NCBI GenBank assembly: GCA_963772935.1
Contig: CAVYZK010000008.1
Location: forward strand, 186,001 to 250,000
Source of the DNA: JANNNF01 sp963772935
GTDB lineage: Bacteria > Pseudomonadota > Alphaproteobacteria > Rhodobacterales > Rhodobacteraceae
DNA: 64,000 nucleotides
Direction of reading: 5' to 3'
Part shown: positions 1-8,455 of the stretch, in pieces
How positions within the stretch are numbered: the stretch's first letter is position 1
How the letters are laid out: each line of letters begins with the position of its first letter
The notes under the pieces: model-generated
Seen by the model: the letters and a program-made list of their open reading frames with translations, nothing else
Database searches by the model: none
Told to the model about the DNA's origin: nothing
Position numbers and translations under genes: made by a program

Positions 1-2
1 GC

Positions 3-501
3 GACAAAATCCGGGCGGCCATCGGGCCGGAAAAGCTGATCACGCTGCGGCTCAGCCAGGACGGGGTGGATGATTTCGGCGGTGCATGGCCGGGAATTGG
101 CTATGCCGAAGCCATTGGTGCGGCACTGAAAGACAGCGCGTTTGATGCGCTGCACTGGTCCAGCTTTGACTATCTGACCAACCGCCAGACCGACAGTGAC
201 ACGCCCCTGCCCACGGTGATCCGCAGCGCGTCGGGCAAGCCGATGATCACCAACGGCGGCATCGCCGACGGCCCGATGGCCGAGGCGGCGCTGACATCGG
301 GGGCCGCCGATGTGGTGGCGATTGGCCGCCCGATCTTTGCCCATCCCGACTGGCCCTACATCGTGCGGTCCGGCGTGCCCTATGACTGGCTGCCGTTCGA
401 CCGCCGCTATGTGATCCGCCCGCCGCTGGATTACGCACTCGCCTATCCCATTGGCCCTGCAAGACCCGCATTGGCCCACGACAACCCCAGACAGCAATTA
501 A
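3..501 (+). CDS. NADH:flavin oxidoreductase, old yellow enzyme family, C-terminal part (frameshifted end)
   Basis: Only the C-terminal third of an FMN-dependent ene-reductase-like barrel lies in the window. The segment PMITNGGIADG followed by AADVVAIGRPIFAHPD is the phosphate-binding GG / GRP region typical of the old yellow enzyme family. No stop follows in this frame, which runs straight into the next gene. With one G fewer at 453-454, the sequence would read DYALAYPIALQDPHWP and stop at 499-501, just before the ribosome-binding site of the next gene. I therefore see a single-base insertion, not a genuine fusion. The substrate is unknown. The downstream hydrolase hints at a shared catabolic operon. 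Confidence 0.75.
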
Positions 502-515
502 ACGGAGGACAGGAC

Positions 516-1418
516 ATGACCAAAAAGATCATCTGCGCGTTCGGCACCGACATCGACTCGGTGGCGGGCTGGATCGGTTCCTACGGCGGCGGCGACAGCC
601 CGTCAGACATTCAGCGCGGCATCTTTGCGACCGAGGTCGGCATCCCCCGCCTGCTGCGGCTGTTCAAGAAATACGACCTCAAGACCACGTTCTTCATCCC
701 CGGCCACAGCCTTGAGACCTTCCCCAAGGAAATGGACATGATCGTGAACGCGGGCCACGAGGTGGGCGCGCATGGCTATCTGCACGAAAACCCCATCGCG
801 ATGACGCCGACGCAGGAAGAAGACGTGCTGGTGAAATCCATCGAACTGATCAAGGGCCTGACCGGGGCCGCCCCGCGCGGCTATGTGGCCCCGTGGTGGG
901 AAATGTCGAATTCCACCGCCGCCCTGCTGAAGAAATACGACTTCAGCTATGACCACAGCCAAGGCTACCGCGACTTTCAGCCCTTCTATGCCCGGGTCGG
1001 CGATACGTGGAATGGCATCGACTATTCCAAATCGGCCAAGGACTGGATGCATCCGCTCAAGCATGGCAAGGAAATCGACCTCGTCGATATCGCGGCCAAC
1101 TGGTATGTCGATGACTTGCCGCCGATGATGTTCATGAAAAAGGCCCCCAACAGCCACGGCTTCGTCAACCCGCGTGATATCGAGGAGATGTGGCGTGACC
1201 AGTTCGACTGGGTGTACCGCGAGATGGACTATGCCGTGTTCGCCTTTACCATCCACCCCGATGTGGCGGGGCGCCCGCAGGTGCTGCTGATGCTGGAACG
1301 GCTGATCGAATACATCAGCGGGCATTCCGGCGTGGAGTGGATGCCGTTTGACGATCTGGCCACCGATTTCCGCAAGCGCTTCCCGTTTGAAGGGGCCGCC
1401 CGCCCTGAAGTGATCTGA
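516..1418 (+). CDS. PgdA-like polysaccharide deacetylase / cyclic imide hydrolase
   Basis: This 300-residue protein has a NodB-type metal hydrolase fold. It resembles Helicobacter pylori PgdA (HP0310) nearly end to end, and the metal ligands fall at the same positions: Asp14 (FGTDID), His86 and His90 (GHEVGAHGYLHE). Further matching blocks are GYVAPWWE, ANWYVDDLPPMMF and FTIHPD. The family also contains cyclic-imide hydrolases (imidases), so the real substrate may be a small cyclic imide rather than peptidoglycan. I chose ATG 516 because GGAGG at 504-508 sits 7 bases upstream; the frame is open further 5' only because of the probable frameshift in the preceding gene. No signal peptide is visible, which fits a cytoplasmic small-molecule role better than a cell-wall one. 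Confidence 0.85.
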   Translation: MTKKIICAFGTDIDSVAGWIGSYGGGDSPSDIQRGIFATEVGIPRLLRLFKKYDLKTTFFIPGHSLETFPKEMDMIVNAGHEVGAHGYLHENPIAMTPTQEEDVLVKSIELIKGLTGAAPRGYVAPWWEMSNSTAALLKKYDFSYDHSQGYRDFQPFYARVGDTWNGIDYSKSAKDWMHPLKHGKEIDLVDIAANWYVDDLPPMMFMKKAPNSHGFVNPRDIEEMWRDQFDWVYREMDYAVFAFTIHPDVAGRPQVLLMLERLIEYISGHSGVEWMPFDDLATDFRKRFPFEGAARPEVI

Positions 1419-1471
1419 CGCGACCTAGGGTGCCGGCCAACCGGCACCCAGCCTTGTTAGGGAAAACGCAC

Positions 1472-1765
1472 ATGTGCAACGCCTGTGGCAACCCCGCAGT
1501 CCCCGGCCACTGGACCGAAGCCGGGGCCAGTACCCCGTCTGACCGGCTGCGCGCGCGGTTCCGTCGGGCACAGATTTTGCAGGCCATACTGCCGTCTTAC
1601 GGTCTGACCGCGCATGATGGCGGAATGGTGGACGGCATCCAGCTTTCCACGCTCTCTGGCAACTCTGTCATGGTCAATGATCTTGCTGCCCTGTGGGTGG
1701 AGGCTGAACGTCTGGCGGGCAAGCCCATCGACCCGCTCGACCCACGCTTTTTGACCAATGGCTGA
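1472..1765 (+). CDS. Small Cys-containing protein upstream of a CobW GTPase
   Basis: This 97-residue protein is not recognised by family. It begins MCNACGNP, with a CxxC pair that could bind a metal, followed by a basic helix-rich stretch (DRLRARFRRAQILQAILPSYG) and a C-terminal part rich in hydrophobic residues. Its stop overlaps the start of the cobW-like gene by 8 bp, so the two are probably translationally coupled. The CxxC motif and the coupling to a metallochaperone-type GTPase suggest a partner or target in metal handling; this is inference. Confidence 0.6.
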   Translation: MCNACGNPAVPGHWTEAGASTPSDRLRARFRRAQILQAILPSYGLTAHDGGMVDGIQLSTLSGNSVMVNDLAALWVEAERLAGKPIDPLDPRFLTNG

Positions 1766-2757
1766 CAGACCCGTCTCTGACGGACGTATGAAGCTGACCG
1801 TGCTTGGCGGGTATCTGGGGTCCGGCAAGACCACATGGTTGCGGCATCAGCTCCATGCCGGCCATTTTGGCCGGGTGCATGTCGTGGTAAACGAGGCGGC
1901 GGAAACACCGGTGGACGATGCGCTGCTGGGCCGTGCCGCCGCAATCACGGTGCTTGCAGGCGGCTGCGCCTGCTGTACGGGGCGGGCTGATCTGATTGCC
2001 GCGTTGCGGGATTTGTGCGACAAACGCAGCAAGATGTCGGCCAACGAAGACAGGCTTGACCAGATTTTGCTTGAAACCAGCGGCCTTGCCGACCCCGCTG
2101 CAATTGTCGCGGCGATCCAGTCTGATCCGGTATTGATCAATCACATCGTGGTTGCTGAAACCATCGTGATGGTTGATGCGCTGCACGCCTTGGCACAGTT
2201 GAAAACCGAACCTTTGGGACGGCAGCAGATCGAGGCCGCAGATCGGCTGATCTTGACCAAAGTTGATATCTGCGACCCTGCGGCCCTTTTGCGGTCTGCG
2301 CGCAACCTTGGCGGTGCTTCATCCAGCCAGTCCCGCCTTGGCAAGCGTTCGGGGCGATACTGTCGCTTTGCCGCCTTTGCCCGACGACATCCCCGCAGTC
2401 GCCTTGCCACATCTGTCGGACAGCGAGGACCAGACGCCCATTTTACCCGCGCGGCTGCATATCGCGCCCGAAATTGACTGGACCGCGTTCACACTGTGGC
2501 TGTCAGCGCTGCTTCATGCCCGCGGGGACAGCATGGTCCGCGTCAAAGGCGTGGTGCGCACACCAGCCGGTCGTTTGCTGGTACAGGCCGTGCGCCGCGT
2601 TGTTCAGTCGCCTGAAATTCTGCCCGAACCCGAACCGGGAACAAGCTTTGTCGATGACAACACAATCGTCTTCATCGGCCGCAGGTTTCATGTGGCGGAT
2701 CTTGGTCTTTCCCTGCATCGTTTTGCCGGGTTGCCGTTTGAAAAACCAACCGAGTGA
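1758..2757 (+). CDS. CobW/P47K family GTPase metallochaperone, single-base frameshift
   Basis: The N-terminal GTPase part has a Walker A (GGYLGSGKTT), the family CxCC metal motif (GGCACC), a LLETSGLADP switch region and a TKVD guanine-specificity motif. The CobW C-terminal domain (VRVKGVVRTPAG to DDNTIVFIGRRF) continues in the next frame. The break lies at 2286-2295 (CTTTTGCGGT): with three instead of four Ts the frame joins as DPAALCGLRATLAVL. COG0523 proteins insert metals such as zinc, cobalt or iron into target proteins; which metal applies here cannot be told. If the extra T is real, the gene is broken and the protein would end at 2477. Confidence 0.8.
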
Positions 2758-2850
2758 TGTTGAAATCCGGCGTGGTTGCTTGAAGTCATCGTCGGCCGCA
2801 GTCGCAGAACCGCGCGCAATACCGCCGGTGTGATCTGCGGCCCCATTGAC

Positions 2851-2865
2851 GAACATATGCAGAAC
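2851..2865. promoter_or_regulatory. SOS box (LexA site) before the radical SAM-UdgX operon
   Basis: GAAC-N7-GAAC, which is GTTC-N7-GTTC on the other strand. This matches the direct-repeat SOS box of Rhodobacter-type alphaproteobacteria. It lies 16 bp upstream of the ATG at 2881, where LexA binding would block transcription or early elongation. Confidence 0.65.
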
Positions 2866-2880
2866 ATCTACCTCGTATGC

Positions 2881-4113
2881 ATGACCAGACTGACCCTTCA
2901 GGACAAGCTTGCGATCCTTTCGGACGCCGCGAAATATGATGCCTCCTGCGCCTCGTCAGGTGGCGAAAAGCGCGATGCCCGCAAGGGTGGTTTGGGATCG
3001 TCAGGCGGCAGCGGTATCTGTCACGCCTACACACCAGACGGGCGCTGCATTTCGCTGTTGAAAATTCTGATGACCAATTTCTGCATCTTCGACTGCGCTT
3101 ACTGTATCAACCGCGTGTCGTCCAACGTGGAACGCGCGCGGTTTACGGTGGAAGAAGTCGTTTCCTTGACGCTGGAGTTTTATCGCCGCAACTACATCGA
3201 AGGCCTGTTTTTATCCTCTGGCATCATCCGGTCACCCGATCAGACGATGGCCGATATGGTGCGGATCGCGCAGACATTGCGTGAGGACCATGGCTTCAAG
3301 GGTTACATCCATCTTAAGACCATCCCCGATGCAGCCCCTGAATTGATCAAGGCGGCAGGGCTTTACGCCGACCGGCTGTCGATCAACGTAGAACTGCCGC
3401 AAGATGCGTCCTTGCGCCAGCTTGCCCCGGAAAAGCGGCCAGAAACCATTCGGGCCACGATGGCACAGGTGCGGCTGGAGGGGGAGGCCGCCAAAGACCG
3501 CTCTCATACCGGCAAAAGGCCGAAGCGGTTTGCGCCGGCGGGACAAAGCACTCAAATGATCATCGGCGCAGATGGTGCGGATGATGTCACGATCCTGACG
3601 AGCGCGACCCGGCTTTATACCGGCTACAAACTGCGCAGGGTGTATTATTCGGCCTTCTCGCCTATCCCCGATGCCTCTGCCGCCTTGCCGCTGATCCAGC
3701 CGCCGCTGCTGCGCGAGCATCGTCTGTATCAGGCCGACTGGCTGATGCGGTTCTATGGATTCAGCGCCGATGAAATTGCAACCGGCGCGACGTCCGGGCA
3801 TCTGGATCTTGATCTGGACCCAAAACTGGCCTGGGCTTTGCAACATCGCGCGGTCTTTCCGCTGGATGTGAACATTGCCAGCCGCGAAATGCTGCTGCGG
3901 GTGCCGGGATTTGGCACCCGAACTGTGGACCGCATTCTGAGCGCGCGCAAAAATCACAGCCTGCGTTATGAAGATCTGGTGCGCATCGGCGCATTGATGA
4001 AAAAAGCCAGGGCGTTCATCAGCCTGCCCGGTTGGACGCCGGGAGCCACGATTGACAGCGCCAATCTGCGCGCGCGCTTTGCGCCACCGCCCGAACAGTT
4101 GCACCTGATTTGA
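2881..4113 (+). CDS. Putative DNA modification/repair radical SAM protein (SplB-like)
   Basis: The protein has 410 residues. The radical SAM cluster motif CIFDCAYC gives Cys68, Cys72 and Cys75 (CxxxCxxC), and ahead of it is a Gly/Ser-rich segment (GGLGSSGGSGICHAY) typical of this family. A helix-hairpin-helix DNA-binding element (VPGFGTRTVDRILSARK) lies near residue 340. Proteins of this type are encoded next to DUF4130/UdgX proteins and are thought to act on damaged DNA, but no reaction is proven. ATG 2881 is preferred over upstream starts because the homologous sequence begins MTRLTLQDKLAIL. The stop overlaps the TTG start of the next gene, and a SOS box lies just upstream, which supports DNA-damage control. 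Confidence 0.85.
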   Translation: MTRLTLQDKLAILSDAAKYDASCASSGGEKRDARKGGLGSSGGSGICHAYTPDGRCISLLKILMTNFCIFDCAYCINRVSSNVERARFTVEEVVSLTLEFYRRNYIEGLFLSSGIIRSPDQTMADMVRIAQTLREDHGFKGYIHLKTIPDAAPELIKAAGLYADRLSINVELPQDASLRQLAPEKRPETIRATMAQVRLEGEAAKDRSHTGKRPKRFAPAGQSTQMIIGADGADDVTILTSATRLYTGYKLRRVYYSAFSPIPDASAALPLIQPPLLREHRLYQADWLMRFYGFSADEIATGATSGHLDLDLDPKLAWALQHRAVFPLDVNIASREMLLRVPGFGTRTVDRILSARKNHSLRYEDLVRIGALMKKARAFISLPGWTPGATIDSANLRARFAPPPEQLHLI

Positions 4114-5546
4114 CCTATGCCGTCACCCTGCCCGAACGCGGAACTTTCGACGCGTGGCGCGCGGCGGCCCGGACTGCAATTTCACATCGCATCCCGCCGG
4201 ATCAGGTGGATTGGTCGGGGTCCGGTGGTCTGTTTGCTGCAGCCCCGCTGCCCACTGATATTGGCCCCCATCAAACGCGCGTGCCTGAAGTGTTTGTAAA
4301 ACTCGCAGGGTCGGTGATCTGGCATTCTGCCCCGGAACGGCTTTCCCTGCTGTATCAGGCGCTGTGGCGGTTGGATCAGCGCGATGGAACACCCCTGTCG
4401 CAGGCCGATCCTTTGGGCCGCAGGTTGCACATGCTGGCGAAAAACGTCGGGCGGGACATTCACAAAATGCACGCCTTTGTGCGCTTTCGGGAGATTCCCA
4501 GTGACACTGCGCGCCGCAGTTTTGCTGCGTGGTTTGAACCCGAACACAACACGCTGGAACCTGGCAGCACGTTTTTCGCCAAACGCTTTGCCGATATGGA
4601 CTGGATGATTGCGACCCCGCGCCTGACCGCACACTTCCGCGAGGGCCGCCTTAGCTTTGGTCCGGCAGGGGCGCGGCCAGACCTGCCCGATGATGCGTCA
4701 GAGGCGCTTTGGGCCACGTATTTTGCCAATATCTTCAACCCCGCCCGCATCAAGCTGACGGCGATGCGGTCGGAAATGCCCAAGAAGTATTGGAAGAACC
4801 TGCCCGAGACCCGGCTGATCCCCGAGATGTTGAAAGACGCCGAAGCCCGTGTGCAGCGGATGCGTGATGCGGGCGCGTCTGCGGCGCGTCCGGGGGCAGA
4901 ACCTGTGTCAACCCGCTATCGCGCCGCGATGCCGCAGGCGCTGGAATTGCCCGAAACATTGGATGACGCCCGGACCGCCGCCCTTCAATGCAGACGGTGC
5001 GGGTTGTGTGAGGCTGCGACCCAAACCGTCTGGGGCAGTGGCGCGGTTGATGCCGATCTGATGATTGTGGGCGAACAACCCGGTGATCAGGAAGACCTGG
5101 CAGGTCGCCCCTTCGTTGGCCCGGCAGGTCAGGTGCTGCATCAGGCGATGGCAGAGGCTGGCATGACGCAGAACAGGGTCTGGCTGACCAATGCCGTCAA
5201 GCACTTCAAGTTCACCCCGCGCGGCAAACAGCGGCTGCACCAATCGCCCAACCGGACGGAAATCGAGCACTGCCGATGGTGGCTGGGGCTGGAGATTGGC
5301 TTTATTCGACCACGCCTTACGATTGCACTTGGGGCGTCGGCAGCCTTTGCACTCACCGGTGACTCATCTGCCGTTTCCCCACGTCGTGGCAACGTGCAGA
5401 CCGGGCTGCATGACGGCCCGGTGTTGGTGACATGGCACCCATCCTACATCTTGCGTCTGCCAGACCCCGCCCACCAAACCCGCGCGCGGCTGGAATTGAC
5501 TGAAGATCTGCGTGTGGCTGTCCAGATGGCCACGGCAGGCGGTTGA
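4110..5546 (+). CDS. udgX: DUF4130-UdgX fusion, uracil-DNA-binding/glycosylase-like protein
   Basis: The protein has 478 residues and two domains. Residues 1 to about 235 form the DUF4130 domain that partners the radical SAM protein. Residues about 275-478 are a UdgX-type uracil-DNA glycosylase with the iron-sulphur segment CRRCGLC, motif A GEQPGDQEDLAGRPFVGPAG, the R-loop GKQRLHQSPN, whose His corresponds to the residue that forms a covalent bond to the abasic sugar in mycobacterial UdgX, and the closing HPSYILR motif. The TTG start at 4110 overlaps the previous stop (TTGA), so translation is coupled. The pair probably forms one SOS-inducible repair module. Confidence 0.9.
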   Translation: MTYAVTLPERGTFDAWRAAARTAISHRIPPDQVDWSGSGGLFAAAPLPTDIGPHQTRVPEVFVKLAGSVIWHSAPERLSLLYQALWRLDQRDGTPLSQADPLGRRLHMLAKNVGRDIHKMHAFVRFREIPSDTARRSFAAWFEPEHNTLEPGSTFFAKRFADMDWMIATPRLTAHFREGRLSFGPAGARPDLPDDASEALWATYFANIFNPARIKLTAMRSEMPKKYWKNLPETRLIPEMLKDAEARVQRMRDAGASAARPGAEPVSTRYRAAMPQALELPETLDDARTAALQCRRCGLCEAATQTVWGSGAVDADLMIVGEQPGDQEDLAGRPFVGPAGQVLHQAMAEAGMTQNRVWLTNAVKHFKFTPRGKQRLHQSPNRTEIEHCRWWLGLEIGFIRPRLTIALGASAAFALTGDSSAVSPRRGNVQTGLHDGPVLVTWHPSYILRLPDPAHQTRARLELTEDLRVAVQMATAGG

Positions 5547-5834
5547 GGGCTGCAAAAATGCACCTCGGGCAATCCAAGTTTCACGGCAGCTTTCGAAAGC
5601 CTGGCTATTCTCAGGGTGCCGTGCTGTCACCCTGTCCTTCCCGACTTGTGCTGGTCTTCGCAATCCAGAACCCTATGCGCGCCCGATGGCGAAGCTGACC
5701 TAAAATTAGCCACAGAATTAGAGTTTGCGTTTATATCGTCAGGGGAACGTCTGCCTCAGCTACCCCGCGAAAGTCGGACAGTGACGGAAGCTACGACTGA
5801 GGTCTGCTGATCCCCCATTCGAAGAGATCAGAAA
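5547..5834. other. Intergenic stretch without a recognisable gene
   Basis: No convincing reading frame, terminator or repeat is seen here. The short open frames lack ribosome-binding sites and family-like sequence. It forms the border between the repair operon and the IS-littered accessory region. Confidence 0.5.
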
Positions 5835-6127
5835 ACGTCGAAACGCAGGAACCATGACGCGGCGTTCAAGGCCTGTGTTGCGCTGGAAGCACTGAAGAGC
5901 GAGCGCACAGTGTCAGAACTGGCGGCCGCTTATGAGGTTTATCTGGTACCGACAGGTGTTTGCCCTGCAAACACAGACAGGCGACCATGATCCATCAGTG
6001 GAAGAAGGCTCTGCTCGAAGGTGCCGCGGGCATTTTCGGGCGTGGCGGTCAGGCTGCTGCCACCACCGAGGTCGCCGAGGCAACGGTTCGCGACCTGCAT
6101 ACCAAGATCGCGGGGCGAAAGGCATAA
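5835..6127 (+). mobile_element. IS3-family orfA remnant (helix-turn-helix transposase subunit)
   Basis: The reading frame TSKRRNHDAAFKA...VALEALKSERTVSELAAAYEV, then MIHQWKKALLEGAAGIFGRGG, is the N-terminal half of an IS3-family OrfA. The start codon is ACG (5835-5837) instead of ATG. The frame is split by a 38-39 bp palindromic insertion at 5943-5981, and it loses similarity after LHTKIA. No OrfB or terminal repeats are seen, so this is a dead fragment. It abuts a truncated PAN-domain gene. Confidence 0.8.
5943..5981 (+). repeat. Palindromic micro-insertion 1 inside IS3 orfA
   Basis: This 39-base segment interrupts the transposase between the codons for EVY and PTM. It has an 8-bp stem (GTGTTTGC / GCAAACAC) with a 3-base loop, a left arm ending CCGACAG and a right end GACAGG. 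It shares its layout and ends with the insertions at 18978, 19076, 19220 (inverted) and 19613 (inverted). Confidence 0.7.
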
Positions 6128-6645
6128 TCGGGTATTCGTCGCTGTCGGAGCCGGAGATCGCAATGCGGGATACGATCCAGGTCGTCATCAATGAGGTCAA
6201 CTATGGCGTTTTGGATCCGCCGCTCCTCAACCGGGACGACCGCTTCATGAAGTCGGCCTTCACTTTGACGCCAGACGCTGTGCGCGCCATGCAGGTGCAT
6301 TCCGGGATCGGCGTGATCGCGACCACACCGGGCGGGGACGTGTTCTTCGGGTTCAACGGATCGGTGAGGGACGCCAAGATTGCGGAGCTGGCGGCTAGCT
6401 GCAACACCGTGGCGCAGACGGCAGCGCAACCGGACATGACCCGGTACAGGGACACCGACATCCAAGGCGTTGATCTCACGCAGAAAGGGATCCGCGGCAT
6501 CTCGCTCGAAGAATGCGAGCAGATCTGCATCTCCGCGTCAGACTGTGCCGACGTGTCATATGTCACCTCGAAGCAGTGGTGCTGGCTGACGAACTCGAAC
6601 GGGGTGGTGATGCCGACGCCGGGTGTTGTCACATCTCTTCGATAG
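6128..6645 (+). pseudogene. PAN/Apple-domain protein, 5' truncated by IS debris
   Basis: The frame is open to 6645 and its first internal ATG is at 6163. A central segment (FTLTPDAVRAMQVHSGIGVIATT, then DVFFGFNGSV) is not recognised. The last 70 residues carry a PAN/Apple-like cysteine pattern (SLEECEQICISASDCADVSY, then KQWCWL), a disulphide fold that binds protein or carbohydrate ligands outside the cell. No signal peptide or ribosome-binding site remains. The 5' end runs into the IS3 orfA remnant, so the gene was probably truncated there. Function unknown. Confidence 0.55.
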
Positions 6646-6862
6646 TGTTGTGGCAGTTGCCGCGTATCGAATGATAACCGACTGAGGGAGGCTGAAAGCG
6701 GTTCGGGATGGCAGCGTCGGCAGAACTGTTAAAGTTGATCTTTCACGTGGGCTCCGGTGTAATGTTCACCACGTCAATCGCAGGGGGTGACTTAACCCAC
6801 CTTGGTTATACCGCGACTTCGAATAGCCATCGGTTTCACGCTCCCCATCCATCGGTTTGCCT

Positions 6863-8455
6863 TTAGATAACCCTGTTGTTTGCCTTGCCTGTTTGAACCG
6901 ACGCCCAATCCAACTCATGCCGTGCGAGGTATTTGCGCAAGCGGTCGGCGTCGTTTTGACTGATTTTATCTTCTCGAGACGCCGCGAACAACCTGCGCCC
7001 AGCCGCGCTCAGGTTTGGACTTTCACGGCAGGCTCGAATGACGGCGGCGAGTTGGGCGCGGTCGAACTCATCCAATGATAAGGGATCCGCATGCACCTCG
7101 GCCAACAGCGCCAGATCGGCATCGGCAGAGGTGGATTGCCACAGCTGGCCAAGGGTTTCGATTTCTTCTTCCACCATCGCCAGGGTCACACGGCCGCGCT
7201 CCGCCAAAGTGCAAAGCCGGTGGACCGAGGCTGACAGGTCACGGAAGTTGCCGCGCCAAGGAGTCGCGGGGTCACGCGCGAAACGCAGAAATCGGGCCAT
7301 GGCATCGGCGTTAAAGCCAACCGAGCGGCCCAGAATGCGTTCAGCCACCGCGCGGAAATGCGTAATATGGGCTTCGATATCGGCACGGCGGGCGCGCAGC
7401 GGTGGCGTGCGAAAACACCATTGGTTCAGCACCGCGAAAAGATCGGGGCGCAGACGGTTTGACGCAACCAGCGTGCCTAAATCAGCATTGGCGGTGGCGA
7501 TAAGCTGAAAGCGCGAGGTCACCTCGCTGTCAGATCCGAGCGGATAGTAGCGCCCCGTCTCGATCGCTTGCAGCAGGAAAGCCTGCGCATCGGGTTCCAA
7601 TGCGTCGATTTCCTCCAGCAGAAGCACGCCGCCATCGGCCTCGCGCAGAAGGCCCGCGCGTTCGGTGCCTGCGATGCCAGTGACCGAGCGGCGCTGACCA
7701 AAAAGCGCTGCCAAGGCGTTAGACCCGCGCAGGGTGGCGCAGTTGATCTGCACCAAACGACCTTTGACGCGGCGGCGTTGCAGCTTTAGCTCGTAGATCT
7801 GTTGCGCCAGACGGCTTTTGCCGGTGCCGGTTTCACCCAGCAGCAACAGCGGCGCATCGGACTGTGTGACAACCATTTCCAGCCGGTCCATCAAGGCGTT
7901 GTAGGCGGGCGTCTGGCTTTCGATGCCGCCCTTGAGCAAGGAAACGGACTCGCGGCTGATCGCGTCAAAGCGCTGTTGCAGGGCGTTATAGCGCGACAGA
8001 TCAAGGTCGATCACGTCAATCGTGCCATAGGGCGTATCATCGCCACGCGGCGGGCCGGATTGCAGCAGCTTGGCCGGGATATGGCGGCTTTCGGTCAGCA
8101 GGAACCAGCAGATTTGCGCCACATGCGTGCCGGTGGTCAGATGCACATGATAGCGCTCGCGGTCTTCGTCAAAGCCGTAATCCTTGGCGAAATCAAACAG
8201 CTTGCCGTAGACCTCTTCGAAATCCCACGGGTCGGTCATGTCCATCCGCACAAGGCGGACTTCGGTTTCGGGCGAGACGGCGGTGATGGCTTGCTGAATG
8301 CGTCCCGCCAAAGGGGCGTAATGCTGATCGTGCAACAATTCGAACCGATCCACCGGAAATTTGGCGTGGCGGGTCAGTTCAACCGATGGCCGCCAGGCGC
8401 GATTTTTGCCCATATCCAGTTGAGTGCCGAGGAAGCCGATGACAACGTTGCGCAT
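6863..8455 (-). CDS. rtcR: RtcR, CARF-domain AAA+ regulator of the RNA repair operon
   Basis: RtcR (530 residues) has an N-terminal CARF ligand domain (MRNVVIGFLGTQLD; LTTGTHVAQICWFLL), a central AAA+ domain (Walker A GETGTGKS, Walker B GGVLLLEEIDAL) and a C-terminal DNA-binding domain (SAAGRRLF, NDADRLRKYLARHEL). E. coli-type RtcR activates rtcBA with sigma-54 after sensing RNA fragments. Here the loop between LFG and RAGLLR reads QRRSVTGIAGTE, so the GAFTGA hexapeptide that contacts sigma-54 is replaced by SVTGIA. I start the protein at 8455, where homologues begin MRN/MRK; an in-frame ATG lies four codons upstream. It is divergent from rsr. Confidence 0.92.
   Translation of the reverse strand: MRNVVIGFLGTQLDMGKNRAWRPSVELTRHAKFPVDRFELLHDQHYAPLAGRIQQAITAVSPETEVRLVRMDMTDPWDFEEVYGKLFDFAKDYGFDEDRERYHVHLTTGTHVAQICWFLLTESRHIPAKLLQSGPPRGDDTPYGTIDVIDLDLSRYNALQQRFDAISRESVSLLKGGIESQTPAYNALMDRLEMVVTQSDAPLLLLGETGTGKSRLAQQIYELKLQRRRVKGRLVQINCATLRGSNALAALFGQRRSVTGIAGTERAGLLREADGGVLLLEEIDALEPDAQAFLLQAIETGRYYPLGSDSEVTSRFQLIATANADLGTLVASNRLRPDLFAVLNQWCFRTPPLRARRADIEAHITHFRAVAERILGRSVGFNADAMARFLRFARDPATPWRGNFRDLSASVHRLCTLAERGRVTLAMVEEEIETLGQLWQSTSADADLALLAEVHADPLSLDEFDRAQLAAVIRACRESPNLSAAGRRLFAASREDKISQNDADRLRKYLARHELDWASVQTGKANNRVI

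Noticed and set aside
66..1418. Natural oxidoreductase-deacetylase fusion protein of 450 residues or more
   Set aside because: A good ribosome-binding site precedes ATG 516, homologues of the hydrolase start there, and one base less at 453-454 gives the oxidoreductase its own stop.
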